DNA of 64,000 nucleotides from Salinilacustrithrix flava. Lineage in GTDB: Bacteria > Actinomycetota > Acidimicrobiia > Acidimicrobiales > Salinilacustritrichaceae. The translations under genes were made by a program, and so were the position numbers. The stretch spans positions 3,224,001 to 3,288,000 of the forward strand of contig NZ_CP133888.1 in assembly GCF_041228405.1 (NCBI RefSeq), read 5' to 3'. Positions 44,822 through 53,792 of the stretch are shown here, piece after piece. How positions within the stretch are numbered: the stretch's first letter is position 1; the number at the start of each line of letters is the position of its first letter. The notes under the pieces were generated by a model. The model was given only the letters and a program-made list of their open reading frames with translations. It made no database searches and had not been told where the DNA came from.

Positions 44822-45835
44822 GTGGCTGACGCGACCGACGAGGGCTGGATGCGGGCGGCGATCGCCGCGGCAGCCGATGTCCGGGCCACCGCCCACCCGA
44901 ACCCGTGGGTGGGCTGCACGATCGTGGCCGGCGGCGAGCTGGTCGCCACCGGTGCGACCCGCCCACCGGGCCAGGCCCACGCCGAGGTCGCGGCCCTGGA
45001 GGCCGCAGGGGAGCGGGCCAGGGGCGCCACCGCCTACGTCACCCTCGAGCCGTGCAGCCACACGGGCCGCACCGCGCCGTGCGCCGACGCCCTCGTCGAC
45101 GCCGGGGTCGCCCGCGTCGTCGTCGCCGTGCTCGATCCCGACCCGCGGGTGCGCGGCGCCGGTGCCGAGCGGCTCCGCCAGGCGGGGATCACCGTCGACG
45201 TGGGGTGCGCCGCCGACCTCGTCGAGCGCCAGCTCGCCCCGTACCTGCACCAGCGCCGCACCGGCCGGCCCTACGTCGTGCTGAAGCTGGCTGCCACCCT
45301 GGACGGGCGCACCGCGGCGCCGGACCGCACCAGCCAGTGGATCACCGGGCCGGTGGCCCGCGCCGACGCCCACCGGCTCCGGGCCGAGAGCGACAGCATC
45401 GTGGTCGGGGCCGGAACCGTGCGCGACGACGATCCCACGCTCACGGCCCGCGATGCGGACGGCCCCGACCCCGAGCGCATCGTCCTCGGCCGCGCCCCTG
45501 ACGGCGCGCGGGTGCGGCCCTGCACCGAGTGGGACGGTCCGGTCGAGGCGCTGCTCGACGACCTCGGCCAGCGGGGCCACGTCCAGGTCCTGTTCGAGGG
45601 CGGTGCGACCGTCGCCGGCGAGCTGCACCGGGCCGGCCTCGTCGACCGCTACGTGGTCTACCTGGCGCCGGCGCTGCTCGGAGGCGACGACGCACCCGGC
45701 TTGTTCCGCGGTCCCGGTGCCGCCACCATCGCGGATGCCTGGCGCGGTCGGATCGAGTCCGTGACGTCGCTCGGCGACGACCTGCGGATCGACCTCCTGC
45801 CGCACCCCCGATCAACCACCGAAGGGACCCCGTGA
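44822..45835 (+). CDS. ribD: Bifunctional riboflavin deaminase/reductase RibD
   Basis: Performs the deaminase and reductase steps of riboflavin synthesis. The 337-residue protein has an N-terminal cytidine-deaminase-like zinc domain with HPNPWVGCTIVAGGE, GQAHAEVAALEAAG (zinc His and catalytic Glu) and LEPCSHTGRTAPCADALV (two zinc Cys). The C-terminal reductase domain has RPYVVLKLAATLDGRTAAPD, SQWITGPVARADAHRLRA and LFEGGATVAGELHRAGLVD. Both domains look complete. The ribE ATG overlaps its stop. Confidence 0.96.
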   Translation: MADATDEGWMRAAIAAAADVRATAHPNPWVGCTIVAGGELVATGATRPPGQAHAEVAALEAAGERARGATAYVTLEPCSHTGRTAPCADALVDAGVARVVVAVLDPDPRVRGAGAERLRQAGITVDVGCAADLVERQLAPYLHQRRTGRPYVVLKLAATLDGRTAAPDRTSQWITGPVARADAHRLRAESDSIVVGAGTVRDDDPTLTARDADGPDPERIVLGRAPDGARVRPCTEWDGPVEALLDDLGQRGHVQVLFEGGATVAGELHRAGLVDRYVVYLAPALLGGDDAPGLFRGPGAATIADAWRGRIESVTSLGDDLRIDLLPHPRSTTEGTP

Positions 45836-46425
45836 TGTTCACCGGCATCGTGGAGGAGCTGGGCGAGATCCGCTCCTTCGAAGGCGCGACGTTGCGCATC
45901 GGCGCCGACACCGTGCTCGAGGACGCCTCCATCGGCGACTCCATCGCGGTGAACGGCTGCTGCCTCACCGTCACCGCCATGGGGACCGACGACCGGGGCG
46001 GCTGGTGGGAGGCCGACGTGTCCCACGAGACGCTGCGCCGGACCAACCTCGGCGACTCGGCGCCGGGCACCGTGGTGAACCTGGAGCGCCCCGTGCGTGC
46101 TCAGGACCGCCTCGGCGGCCACATCGTCCAGGGCCACGTCGACGCGGTCGGCGAGATCGTGGAGGCCGTTCCGGACCTCCGCGTGCGAGTGCCGATCGAC
46201 CTGCTGCGGTACCTGGTCGTGAAGGGCTCGGTCACCGTCGACGGCGTGAGCCTCACGGTGGTCGACGTCCTCGAGGACGGCTTCACCGTCGCCGTCATCC
46301 CCCACACCGCCGAGGTCACCACCCTCGGACGCAAGGGACCGGGCGACGCCGTCAACCTCGAGGTCGACGTCACGGTCAAGTACGTCGAGCGCCTGCTGGA
46401 GTGGCACCGCGACGTCGGCGGCTGA
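45835..46425 (+). CDS. ribE: Riboflavin synthase (alpha subunit type)
   Basis: Dismutates two molecules of 6,7-dimethyl-8-ribityllumazine into riboflavin and the pyrimidine precursor. The 196-residue protein has two lumazine-binding repeats, starting MFTGIVEELGEI and GGHIVQGHVDAVGEI, with SIAVNGCCLTVTAM in the first and SVTVDGVSLTVVDV in the second. AAGGG lies about 8 bases before the ATG, which overlaps the ribD stop. It is followed by a strong hairpin. Confidence 0.96.
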   Translation: MFTGIVEELGEIRSFEGATLRIGADTVLEDASIGDSIAVNGCCLTVTAMGTDDRGGWWEADVSHETLRRTNLGDSAPGTVVNLERPVRAQDRLGGHIVQGHVDAVGEIVEAVPDLRVRVPIDLLRYLVVKGSVTVDGVSLTVVDVLEDGFTVAVIPHTAEVTTLGRKGPGDAVNLEVDVTVKYVERLLEWHRDVGG

Positions 46426-46426
46426 T

Positions 46427-46924
46427 TCAGGACCTGCCCGCCTCCGGCGGGCGCTGCTCGTGGTGGCGCCGGCCCGCGGTCCGCCGGTCCTCCTTCATCT
46501 CGGACTCGAACACGTGGGGCCGGCCGCCCACCAGCTCGCCCTCGAGATGCTGCAGGCCGTCCCGGAACGTGGCGTAGTAGGTCGAGTCGAACTCCTCGAC
46601 GATCTGGAAGGTCCACCGACCCTCGAGCACGTTGCGACCGACCAGGTGCTCCTCCACGTCGTCGGCGAGGCCGCCCTGCCCGCACGCCCGCAGCAGCTCG
46701 GCCGCTTCACCGGCCAGCAGGTCGGCGTGGCCCATCATCTGGTGGAAGTCGTACAGGCGGCCACGGGCCCGCTCCACCCACTCCATCGCCTCGCCCAGCT
46801 TGCCGACGGCCTCGACGGTGGCGTCGTCGACCCCCTCGGGGCGCCGGTCGGCGGCCAGCCAGGACGGTTCGGGGTCGGTCGGGTTCCAGCGGGCGGGCTC
46901 GCCCGTCTCGTCGGGTGCGCTCAT
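46427..46924 (-). CDS. Uncharacterised conserved actinobacterial protein
   Basis: A 165-residue soluble protein whose function I do not recognise. Its centre looks conserved: GKLGEAMEWVERARGRLYDF, then HQMMGHADLLAGEAAELLRA and HLVGRNVLEGRWTFQIVEEF, followed by an aromatic segment DSTYYATF. Similar proteins are familiar as hypothetical actinobacterial proteins. The N-terminus and the C-terminal tail (Arg/His-rich) look disordered. It opposes the riboflavin genes and interrupts ribE from ribBA. Confidence 0.65.
   Translation of the reverse strand: MSAPDETGEPARWNPTDPEPSWLAADRRPEGVDDATVEAVGKLGEAMEWVERARGRLYDFHQMMGHADLLAGEAAELLRACGQGGLADDVEEHLVGRNVLEGRWTFQIVEEFDSTYYATFRDGLQHLEGELVGGRPHVFESEMKEDRRTAGRRHHEQRPPEAGRS
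46436..46452. terminator. Hairpin between convergent ribE and an uncharacterised gene
   Basis: GCCCGCC-TCC-GGCGGGC is a perfect 7-bp stem located 10 bases after the ribE stop. It lies in the last codons of the convergent gene at 46427-46924. A terminator for ribE is likely from position, though no T-run follows. Confidence 0.45.
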
Positions 46925-46977
46925 GCCCGGACCTCTACCCGGTCGGCCCCGTTGGGTGCCCGCCGCAGGGCCACGGG

Positions 46978-46983
46978 TACGCT
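46978..46983 (+). promoter_or_regulatory. -10-like box TACGCT of ribBA
   Basis: TACGCT lies 24 bases before the ribBA ATG and is followed by the ribosome site GGAAGGAG at 46996-47003, so ribBA has a short conventional leader. Confidence 0.45.
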
Positions 46984-47007
46984 CGCCTCACCCCCGGAAG
47001 GAGAGCA

Positions 47008-48228
<1,221 letters not shown>

Positions 48229-48334
48229 GTCGTGCCCCATCCGACGCGGGTCGGCGTCGGGAGCGCCAGCGAGCAGCCGACAGCGTTCCGAGCGACGAAC
48301 GGCCCCCCGGGGCCGGAGCGCGAGGTAGCGGATA

Positions 48335-48817
48335 ATGGCGAGCGGTGACGACCGGGCCCAGGTGCCCGAGGACCTCGACGGCATCGGCCTGCGCATCGGC
48401 CTGGTCCGGTCGCGGTGGAACGCGGAGATCGTCGAACGGCTCTGCGCCGGCGTCGAGCGCGGCCTGCTCCACCTCGGCATCCCCTTCGACGACATCGTGA
48501 TCGAGACGGTGCCCGGCTCCTTCGAGATCCCCATGGCCTGCCGGATCCTGGCCCGCTCCGGCGAGGTCGACGCCATCGTCACCATCGGCGCGGTCATCCG
48601 CGGCGAGACCACCCACTACGAGCTCGTCTCGGAGGGTGCCGCCAACGGCGTGCAGCAGGTGCAGCTCGAGACCGGCGTCCCCATCGCGTTCGGACTGGTC
48701 ACGGTGGAGAACACCGAGCAGGCCCTGGCCCGCTCCGAGGGCCCCGGCGGCCACAACGTGGGCGAGGAAGCCGCGCTCGTGGCCGTGGAGATGGCCCGCC
48801 TCGCCCAGCGCCACTGA
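48335..48817 (+). CDS. ribH: 6,7-dimethyl-8-ribityllumazine synthase
   Basis: Condenses DHBP with the pyrimidine intermediate. The 160-residue protein contains LRIGLVRSRWNAEIVERL, VPGSFEIPMACRILA, GAVIRGETTHYELVSEGAA and ARSEGPGGHNVGEEAALVAV, the family signatures in order. The ATG at 48335 overlaps a GATAAT sequence (48331-48336); a GTG at 48362 is an alternative that would still keep the fold. hisG follows after 48 bases; hisE, which often sits between them in actinobacteria, is absent. Confidence 0.95.
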   Translation: MASGDDRAQVPEDLDGIGLRIGLVRSRWNAEIVERLCAGVERGLLHLGIPFDDIVIETVPGSFEIPMACRILARSGEVDAIVTIGAVIRGETTHYELVSEGAANGVQQVQLETGVPIAFGLVTVENTEQALARSEGPGGHNVGEEAALVAVEMARLAQRH

Positions 48818-48852
48818 ACCGAACGGATTCGGCCGGCCCGCAGGCCCGCCCG

Positions 48853-48858
48853 TACCGT
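48853..48858 (+). promoter_or_regulatory. -10-like box TACCGT of hisG
   Basis: TACCGT ends 7 bases before GTG 48866 and overlaps an in-frame GTG at 48857. The spacing favours 48866 as the hisG start. Confidence 0.45.
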
Positions 48859-48865
48859 GGCCGGC

Positions 48866-49741
48866 GTGCTGAAGCTGGTGCTGCCCAAGGGATCGCTCGA
48901 GAAGGCCACGATGGAGCTGTTCGCTGACGCGGACCTCCAGGTGAACCGATCGAGCAGCGTCGACTACAAGGCGACGGTCGACGACCCACGCATCGACGAG
49001 GTCCGGATCCTGCGCCCGCAGGAGATCCCGAGCTACCTGTCCGAGGGGCTCTTCGACCTGGGCATCGCCGGCCGGGACTGGGTCGAGGAGACCAGCGCCG
49101 ACGTCGTCAGCCTCGGCCAGCTGCAGTACTCGAAGGCCACCTCGAACCCGGTGCGCATCGTGGTCGCCGTGCCCCAGGACTCGCCGGTCCAGTCCGTCGC
49201 CGACCTCCCCCAGGGTGTGCGGGTGTCCAGCGAGTACCCCCGCCTCACGGAGCGCTTCTTCGCCGACAAGGGCATCGAGGCCGACATCCGCCTGTCCTAC
49301 GGCGCCACGGAGGCCAAGGTCCCCGACATCGTCGACTGCGTGGTCGACATCACCGAGACCGGCCGGGCCCTGCGCGCCGCCGGCCTCAAGATCGTCGACA
49401 CGATCCTCACCAGCTACACCGAGCTGCTCGCCAACCCGGCCAGCGCCGCCGACCCGGAGAAGGCCCACGCCATGGCCCAGCTCCTCACGCTGCTGAACGG
49501 GTCCCTCGAAGCCCGGGGCAAGGTGCTGGTGAAGCTCAACGTCGGCGGCGCCGACCTGGACAAGGTCATCGAGATCATCCCGTCGATGAAGGCCCCGACG
49601 GTGAACGAGCTGTACGGCGGCGGTGGCTACGCGGTCGAGACCGTCGTGCCGAAGAACCAGATCAACCGGTTGATCCCGGCCCTGGTCGATGCCGGCGCCA
49701 GCGACATCCTCGAGCTCCCCCTGTCGAAGATCGTCCACTGA
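48866..49741 (+). CDS. hisG: ATP phosphoribosyltransferase, long form
   Basis: First enzyme of histidine synthesis. The 291-residue protein begins LKLVLPKGSLEKATMELF and has LRPQEIPSYLSEGLFDLGIA, the PRPP-binding VVDITETGRALRAAGL near residue 158 and a C-terminal regulatory domain (about 205-291, VKLNVGGADLDKVIEIIPSM) that binds histidine. The regulatory domain means it is the long hexameric form, not the HisZ-dependent short form. Start GTG 48866 is preferred over 48857 because of the -10-like box. Confidence 0.95.
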   Translation: MLKLVLPKGSLEKATMELFADADLQVNRSSSVDYKATVDDPRIDEVRILRPQEIPSYLSEGLFDLGIAGRDWVEETSADVVSLGQLQYSKATSNPVRIVVAVPQDSPVQSVADLPQGVRVSSEYPRLTERFFADKGIEADIRLSYGATEAKVPDIVDCVVDITETGRALRAAGLKIVDTILTSYTELLANPASAADPEKAHAMAQLLTLLNGSLEARGKVLVKLNVGGADLDKVIEIIPSMKAPTVNELYGGGGYAVETVVPKNQINRLIPALVDAGASDILELPLSKIVH

Positions 49742-49743
49742 CC

Positions 49744-49968
49744 ATGCCCGTCAGCACGATGGGTACCAAGACCGGGACGGTCACGGCGTTCGACGAGGAC
49801 CGCGGCCTGGGCGAGATCACGACCGACGGCGGCGAGGTCCACCACTTCCACTGCACCGGCATCGCTGACGGCAGCCGCACCATCGAGGTGGGCACGCCCG
49901 TGCGCTTCGGCATCATCCCCGGCCGCCTCGGCCGCTGGGAGGCCTGGAGCATCGCGAAGGCGTCCTAG
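49744..49968 (+). CDS. Cold-shock-domain-like small protein
   Basis: A 74-residue protein resembling a divergent cold shock domain: GTKTGTVTAFDEDRGLGEIT corresponds to the first strands and RNP-1 of CspA, and VHHFHCTGIADGSRTIEVG to the RNP-2 region. Several aromatic RNA-contacting residues of CspA (W and F in KWFN and KGFGFI) are replaced. Nucleic-acid binding is therefore probable but not assured. It starts 2 bases after the hisG stop and ends 6 bases before the convergent GGDEF-EAL gene. Confidence 0.75.
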   Translation: MPVSTMGTKTGTVTAFDEDRGLGEITTDGGEVHHFHCTGIADGSRTIEVGTPVRFGIIPGRLGRWEAWSIAKAS

Positions 49969-49974
49969 CCGACG

Positions 49975-51678
49975 TCAGCCGGTGGAGCTGTTCAGCCAGT
50001 CGTCGCCGGCGTCGAGCAGCGCCTCGTACTGCTCGAAGGGGATCGGCCGGGCGAAGTGGAAGCCCTGGGCGACGTCGCAGTCCAGCTCCCGCAGCTCGAT
50101 CACGTGGTGGGCGGTCTCGACCCCCTCGGCGAGGGTGGTCATGCGCAACGCCCGTCCCATGTGGATCACCGCCTGGACGATGGCGGAGTCCTCGGGGTCG
50201 TGGCCGAGGCCGCTGACGAAGCTCTGGTCGACCTTCAAGATGTCGACCGGGAAGCGACGCAGGTACGACAGCGACGAGTAGCCGGTCCCGAAGTCGTCGA
50301 TGGCGAGGTGCACCCCGAGGGCCTTGAGCTGGCCGAGGCGGGAGATGGTCTCCTCGGCGTCGTCGAGCAGGACGCTCTCGGTGATCTCCAGGCACACGTC
50401 GGCCGGCCGGGCGCCGGTGTCGGCGAGCACGGTCGCCACCTTGTCGGCGAAGTCGGGGGCGACGAACTGCTTGGCGGAGATGTTGACGGCGATGACGAGC
50501 GCATCGCGGTCGGGGTGGCGGTGGCGCAGCGCCGCGCACTGCGTGAAGGCCTCGCGCATGACCCAGTCACCGATCTCGATGATCAGGTTGCTGGTCTCGG
50601 CGATCGGGATGAACTCGTTCGGTGCGACCAGACCCCACTGGGGGTGGCGCCACCGCAGGAGGACCTCTGCGCCGACGATCTCGTTGGTTCGCAGCAGCAC
50701 CTCGGGCTGGTAGTGCAGCACCAGCTCGCCGCGCCCGGCCGCGCCCCACAGCTCGTCCTCGAGCTCGGCCCGGCGCATGGCGCGGGCCCGCAGCTCCTCG
50801 TCGAAGAGCCTGATGCTGCCCCCGCCGGTGTTCTTGGCCAGCTGGGCGGCGGCGTCGGCGTGGCGGATGAGCTCGTCGGTGGTCATCGAGCCGGGCACGC
50901 CGAGCGCGACGCCGCACGACGCCGTCAGCATGACCACGTGATCGCCGACCGTGAAGGGGTCACGGAAGCAGCGAGCGACCTCCTCGGCGACGGCGAGGGC
51001 GTCCGCCTCGTCGTCCACGCGCTCGCAGAGCACGACGAAGTCCTCGTCGCCCCAGCGGTGCACGCTCTGATCGGTGGCGAGGTGCTCGGGGAACCGGGAG
51101 GCGATGGCCTTGAGCAGGACGTCGCCCGCGCTCTGCTCGAACCGGTTGATCTTCTCCTTGAACCGGTCGGGCGTCACGAAAAGCACCGCGACCGGGGTCG
51201 GGTCGCCGCTGACCCGGCGCAGCAGGAGATCGAGCCGGTCGAGGAAGAGCGAGCGGTGCGACAGGCCGGTGAGCGGGTCGTAGAAGGCCCGCTGGCGCAG
51301 GCTGCGGATGACGTCGCGATCGGTGGTCGTGTCCTTGGCCACCCAGCCGAACCCGGGCTCGCCGTCGTCCAGGGTCAGCGGGCAGATCGTGGAGCGGGTG
51401 GGGAACTCCCCGGTGATGGGCGAGGCCATCGACATCGAACCGGTCCAGGTGTCTCCGGCCCGGACGGCGGACACGACGTTGGCGAAGCGGTCCCGGTCGG
51501 CGCTGCCCGGCAGGTCCTCGAGGCGGAGGTCGAGGGACGCGTCCGGGTCGAGGCGCAGGAGGCGTCGGCCGGTGCGGTTGAGGAACAGGCAGCGGCCCTC
51601 GGCGTCGAACACGGCCACGAGGTCGTTGAGGTGGTCGGCGAGCGTCGCGTGCACGGCCCGGGTCTCCACGTCGGCCAC
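49975..51678 (-). CDS. PAS-GGDEF-EAL cyclic-di-GMP protein, GGDEF degenerate
   Basis: A 567-residue cytoplasmic signalling protein. An N-terminal PAS domain (about 8-125) begins LNDLVAVFDAEGRCLFLNRT. The GGDEF domain (about 135-305) has RWGDEDFVVL in place of RYGGDEFxxL, so diguanylate cyclase activity is unlikely. The EAL domain (about 315-560) is complete: EVLLRWRHPQWG, IAVNISAKQF, CLEITESVLL, AIDDFGTGYSSLSYLRRFPV, LKVDQSFV and AEGVET. Phosphodiesterase activity on c-di-GMP is therefore expected. GGAGGTG lies about 5 bases before the GTG at 51678. Confidence 0.92.
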   Translation of the reverse strand: MADVETRAVHATLADHLNDLVAVFDAEGRCLFLNRTGRRLLRLDPDASLDLRLEDLPGSADRDRFANVVSAVRAGDTWTGSMSMASPITGEFPTRSTICPLTLDDGEPGFGWVAKDTTTDRDVIRSLRQRAFYDPLTGLSHRSLFLDRLDLLLRRVSGDPTPVAVLFVTPDRFKEKINRFEQSAGDVLLKAIASRFPEHLATDQSVHRWGDEDFVVLCERVDDEADALAVAEEVARCFRDPFTVGDHVVMLTASCGVALGVPGSMTTDELIRHADAAAQLAKNTGGGSIRLFDEELRARAMRRAELEDELWGAAGRGELVLHYQPEVLLRTNEIVGAEVLLRWRHPQWGLVAPNEFIPIAETSNLIIEIGDWVMREAFTQCAALRHRHPDRDALVIAVNISAKQFVAPDFADKVATVLADTGARPADVCLEITESVLLDDAEETISRLGQLKALGVHLAIDDFGTGYSSLSYLRRFPVDILKVDQSFVSGLGHDPEDSAIVQAVIHMGRALRMTTLAEGVETAHHVIELRELDCDVAQGFHFARPIPFEQYEALLDAGDDWLNSSTG

Positions 51679-51716
51679 GTTCACCTCCCCCTCGCTCGCA
51701 CCAGCGTGTCGCCAAC

Positions 51717-52157
51717 CTATCCGTCGGTACGTTCCGTGGTCGGCTCCTGCCCCTCGCCGCCGCGGTCGGCGATCTGGACGAAGGCCATCTGCAGCTGGGG
51801 GAGGGTCTGGCGCAGCTGGGTGCCCACCTCGCCGAGGCGCCCCTCGAGGCCGTCGACGAGCGCGACGAGCGCGTCGATGGCCAGGCGGGCGTCGCCGAGG
51901 CGTGGTTCGGGCTGGGACAGGTGGATGACGGCCAGCTCGTAGAGCCCCATGGCGTGCTGGGCGACGATCTCCTCCGCCGGCGCCTCGAGCAGGAAGCGCT
52001 GCAGCTCGGCGGCCTGGGCGGCCAGCTCCTCCTCCGACGGCGGCCCTCCCGAGCCCGGTCGGGGCGCGGTCGCCTCCGAGGGAGGTGGCTCCGATCCGCC
52101 TCTGGAGCGGTCGACGGGGACCTCGCCTCCTGGTGTCCACAGCGATGACACGGGCAT
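51717..52157 (-). CDS. DUF1844 family protein
   Basis: A 146-residue protein with a Pro/Ser/Glu-rich N-terminal half and a helical C-terminal domain: MGLYELAVIHLSQPEPRLGD, ARLAIDALVALVDGLEGRLG, then VGTQLRQTLPQLQMAFVQI. This is the DUF1844 pattern, often found beside infC in actinobacteria; its function is unknown. A GGAAGGAG site touches the ATG at 52157, while GTG at 52151 has better spacing (6 bases), so the protein may begin two residues later. Confidence 0.75.
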   Translation of the reverse strand: MPVSSLWTPGGEVPVDRSRGGSEPPPSEATAPRPGSGGPPSEEELAAQAAELQRFLLEAPAEEIVAQHAMGLYELAVIHLSQPEPRLGDARLAIDALVALVDGLEGRLGEVGTQLRQTLPQLQMAFVQIADRGGEGQEPTTERTDG

Positions 52158-52218
52158 CTCCTTCCTCGCCACCGGGGTGGCGTGCGCGGGGCACGTCAGA
52201 GCGTTGATCCTGGCGCAC

Positions 52219-52249
52219 TTGCCACGTCGGCGCCACGACCCGGTACATT
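52219..52249 (+). promoter_or_regulatory. Candidate infC operon promoter (TTGCCA, 19 bp, TACATT)
   Basis: TTGCCA at 52219-52224 and TACATT at 52244-52249 are separated by 19 bases, slightly long. Transcription from here would give a leader of about 235 bases before infC. Confidence 0.4.
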
Positions 52250-52490
52250 GGTGCCACAACTGATCGAGCAAGCGGGGCCCGCCCCCCACCCGACCACCGC
52301 TGGTGCGCTCGGGTCGTGGAACACCTCGCCGTCACCCCCGGGTGTCGGCGACTCGGTGTGGCGGACGTCTTCGGACGTCCGTTTCCGCGTGTGGGGGCAA
52401 CGCCCTCCCGGCAGGTACCGCTTCCTCGTGATTCCGAACGAAGTTCCGAACCACAGGAGGAACGGACAACTTGTCGAGGAGTGATCGGCG
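52250..52490 (+). promoter_or_regulatory. Long structured leader of the infC-rpmI-rplT operon
   Basis: This stretch between the DUF1844 gene and infC holds no supported gene. It has a perfect TTCG-capped hairpin (52362-52381), a second GC hairpin (GGGGGC-AAC-GCCCTC, about 52393-52407), a direct repeat TTCCGAAC at 52432-52439 and 52444-52451, and GAGGAG at 52476-52481. In other bacteria this operon is controlled by L20 or IF3 acting on the leader; control here is inferred. Confidence 0.45.
52362..52381 (+). terminator. TTCG-capped hairpin in the infC leader (attenuator candidate)
   Basis: CGGACGTC-TTCG-GACGTCCG is a perfect 8-bp stem with a TTCG tetraloop, followed by TTTCC. It could serve as a weak terminator or as part of a leader switch for infC-rpmI-rplT. 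Confidence 0.45.
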
Positions 52491-53114
52491 ATAGCTGCTG
52501 ACGAGCCCCGCATCAACGACCGCATCCGCGCCCGCGAGGTCCGCCTCGTGGGTGCTGACGGTGAGCAGATCGGGATCAAGCCACTGCCCGAGGCATTGGC
52601 CATCGCCCGCCAGCAAGACCTCGACCTGGTCGAGGTGGCGGACAAGGCCAACCCACCCGTGTGTCGGATCATGGACTACGGGAAGTACAAGTACGAGGCT
52701 GCGCAACGGGCGAAGGAATCTCGTCGCAAGAGCTCGAGTGCTTCCATCAAGGAGATGAAGTACCGACCCAAGATCGGGCCGGGTGACTTCGACACCAAGA
52801 CCAGGAAGGTCATCCACTTCCTGGAGGAGGGTCACAAGGTCAAGATCACGCTGATGTTCCGAGGTCGAGAGATGACCCACCCGGAGCTCGGCCGCAAGAT
52901 CCTCGATCGAGTGGTCGAAGCCACCTCCCAGGTGGGCCGGGTGGAGACCACCGCCCGCCAGGAGGGTCGTCAGATGACCATGGTCCTCGGACCGGACAAG
53001 AAGGCCCAGGCCGCAGCGAAGGCCGCAGCCAAGGAAGCCGAAGCCGAGGCAGCCGCCGAAGCCGAGGCAGCCGCCGAAGCCGAGGCCGACGCCCCCAACG
53101 AGACGTCCGACTGA
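52491..53114 (+). CDS. infC: Translation initiation factor IF-3, probable ATA start
   Basis: Binds the 30S subunit and checks start-codon fidelity. The conserved N-terminus ADEPRINDRIRAREVRLVG lies upstream of the first standard start in frame (GTG 52548), so that start would cut the N-domain. The frame closes at TGA 52482, leaving ATA 52491 as the only plausible initiator, 9 bases after GAGGAG. E. coli infC uses AUU and is autoregulated. From ATA the protein is 207 residues: N-domain to IMDYGKYKYEAAQRAK, C-domain RPKIGPGDFDTKTRKV to QMTMVLGP, then an Ala/Glu repeat tail. Confidence 0.93.
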   Translation: MAADEPRINDRIRAREVRLVGADGEQIGIKPLPEALAIARQQDLDLVEVADKANPPVCRIMDYGKYKYEAAQRAKESRRKSSSASIKEMKYRPKIGPGDFDTKTRKVIHFLEEGHKVKITLMFRGREMTHPELGRKILDRVVEATSQVGRVETTARQEGRQMTMVLGPDKKAQAAAKAAAKEAEAEAAAEAEAAAEAEADAPNETSD

Positions 53115-53169
53115 ACGCCGGGCGCACCGCCGCCCCGTTACCACGCACGTCGAAGACGAAGGAAGAGCC

Positions 53170-53364
53170 ATGCCCAAGATGAAGACCCACCGCACGTCGG
53201 CCAAGCGCTTCAAGATCACCGGGAGCGGCAAGGTGAGCCGACGCCAGGCCAACCGCCACCACGGCAACGAGCGCATGAGCGAGAAGCGCCTCCGCCGCCT
53301 CAAGGGTGACGAGCTCGTCAGCAAGGCCGACGAGAAGCGCGTCAAGCGGATGCTCGGCATCTGA
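53170..53364 (+). CDS. rpmI: 50S ribosomal protein L35
   Basis: A 64-residue basic ribosomal protein: MPKMKTHRTSAKRFKITGSG at the start and RHHGNERMSEKRLRRLKGD in the middle are diagnostic. GAAGGAAGAG lies just before the ATG. The infC-rpmI-rplT order is nearly universal in bacteria. Confidence 0.97.
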   Translation: MPKMKTHRTSAKRFKITGSGKVSRRQANRHHGNERMSEKRLRRLKGDELVSKADEKRVKRMLGI

Positions 53365-53402
53365 GAAGCACCCAGCCGAACATCCACTGAGAGGAGTCAG
53401 AC

Positions 53403-53783
53403 ATGGCACGTGTCAAGCGCGGCGTCCACAGCAAGAAGCGTCGCAAGCAGGTACTGGGTCGGGCGAAGGGCTACTACGGCGACAAGAGCCGCACCTTCCG
53501 CTCGGCCAACGAGCAGGTCATGCACTCGGGGAACTACGCGTTCCGCGACCGTCGAGCCCGCAAGGGGGAGATGCGCAAGCTCTGGATCCAGCGCATCAAC
53601 GCCGCCTGCCGCACCCACGGCACCACCTACTCGCGCTTCGTCGCCGGTCTGCGTGAGGCCGGGGTCGAGGTCGACCGCAAGCAGCTGGCCGACCTGGCCG
53701 TCCGCGACGATGCCGCCTTCGCGTCCCTCGTCGGCGTGGCTGACCAGGCCCTCGGCGCCGCCCAGTCCGAGGGCGCAGCGTAA
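53403..53783 (+). CDS. rplT: 50S ribosomal protein L20
   Basis: A 126-residue protein that binds 23S rRNA early in 50S assembly and in several bacteria represses its own operon. Signatures are ARVKRGVHSKKRRKQVLGRA, KGYYGDKSRTFRSANEQVM and WIQRINAACRTHGTTYSRFV. GAGAGGAG lies about 6 bases before the ATG. The C-terminus is a little extended (GAAQSEGAA). The rRNA methyltransferase gene follows after 9 bases. Confidence 0.97.
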   Translation: MARVKRGVHSKKRRKQVLGRAKGYYGDKSRTFRSANEQVMHSGNYAFRDRRARKGEMRKLWIQRINAACRTHGTTYSRFVAGLREAGVEVDRKQLADLAVRDDAAFASLVGVADQALGAAQSEGAA

Positions 53784-53792
53784 GCGTCGTCC

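Noticed and set aside
48331..48336. GATAAT as a leaderless -10 box for ribH
   Set aside because: It overlaps the ATG at 48335; it would require starting at GTG 48362, which is possible but has no independent support, so I kept the ATG.
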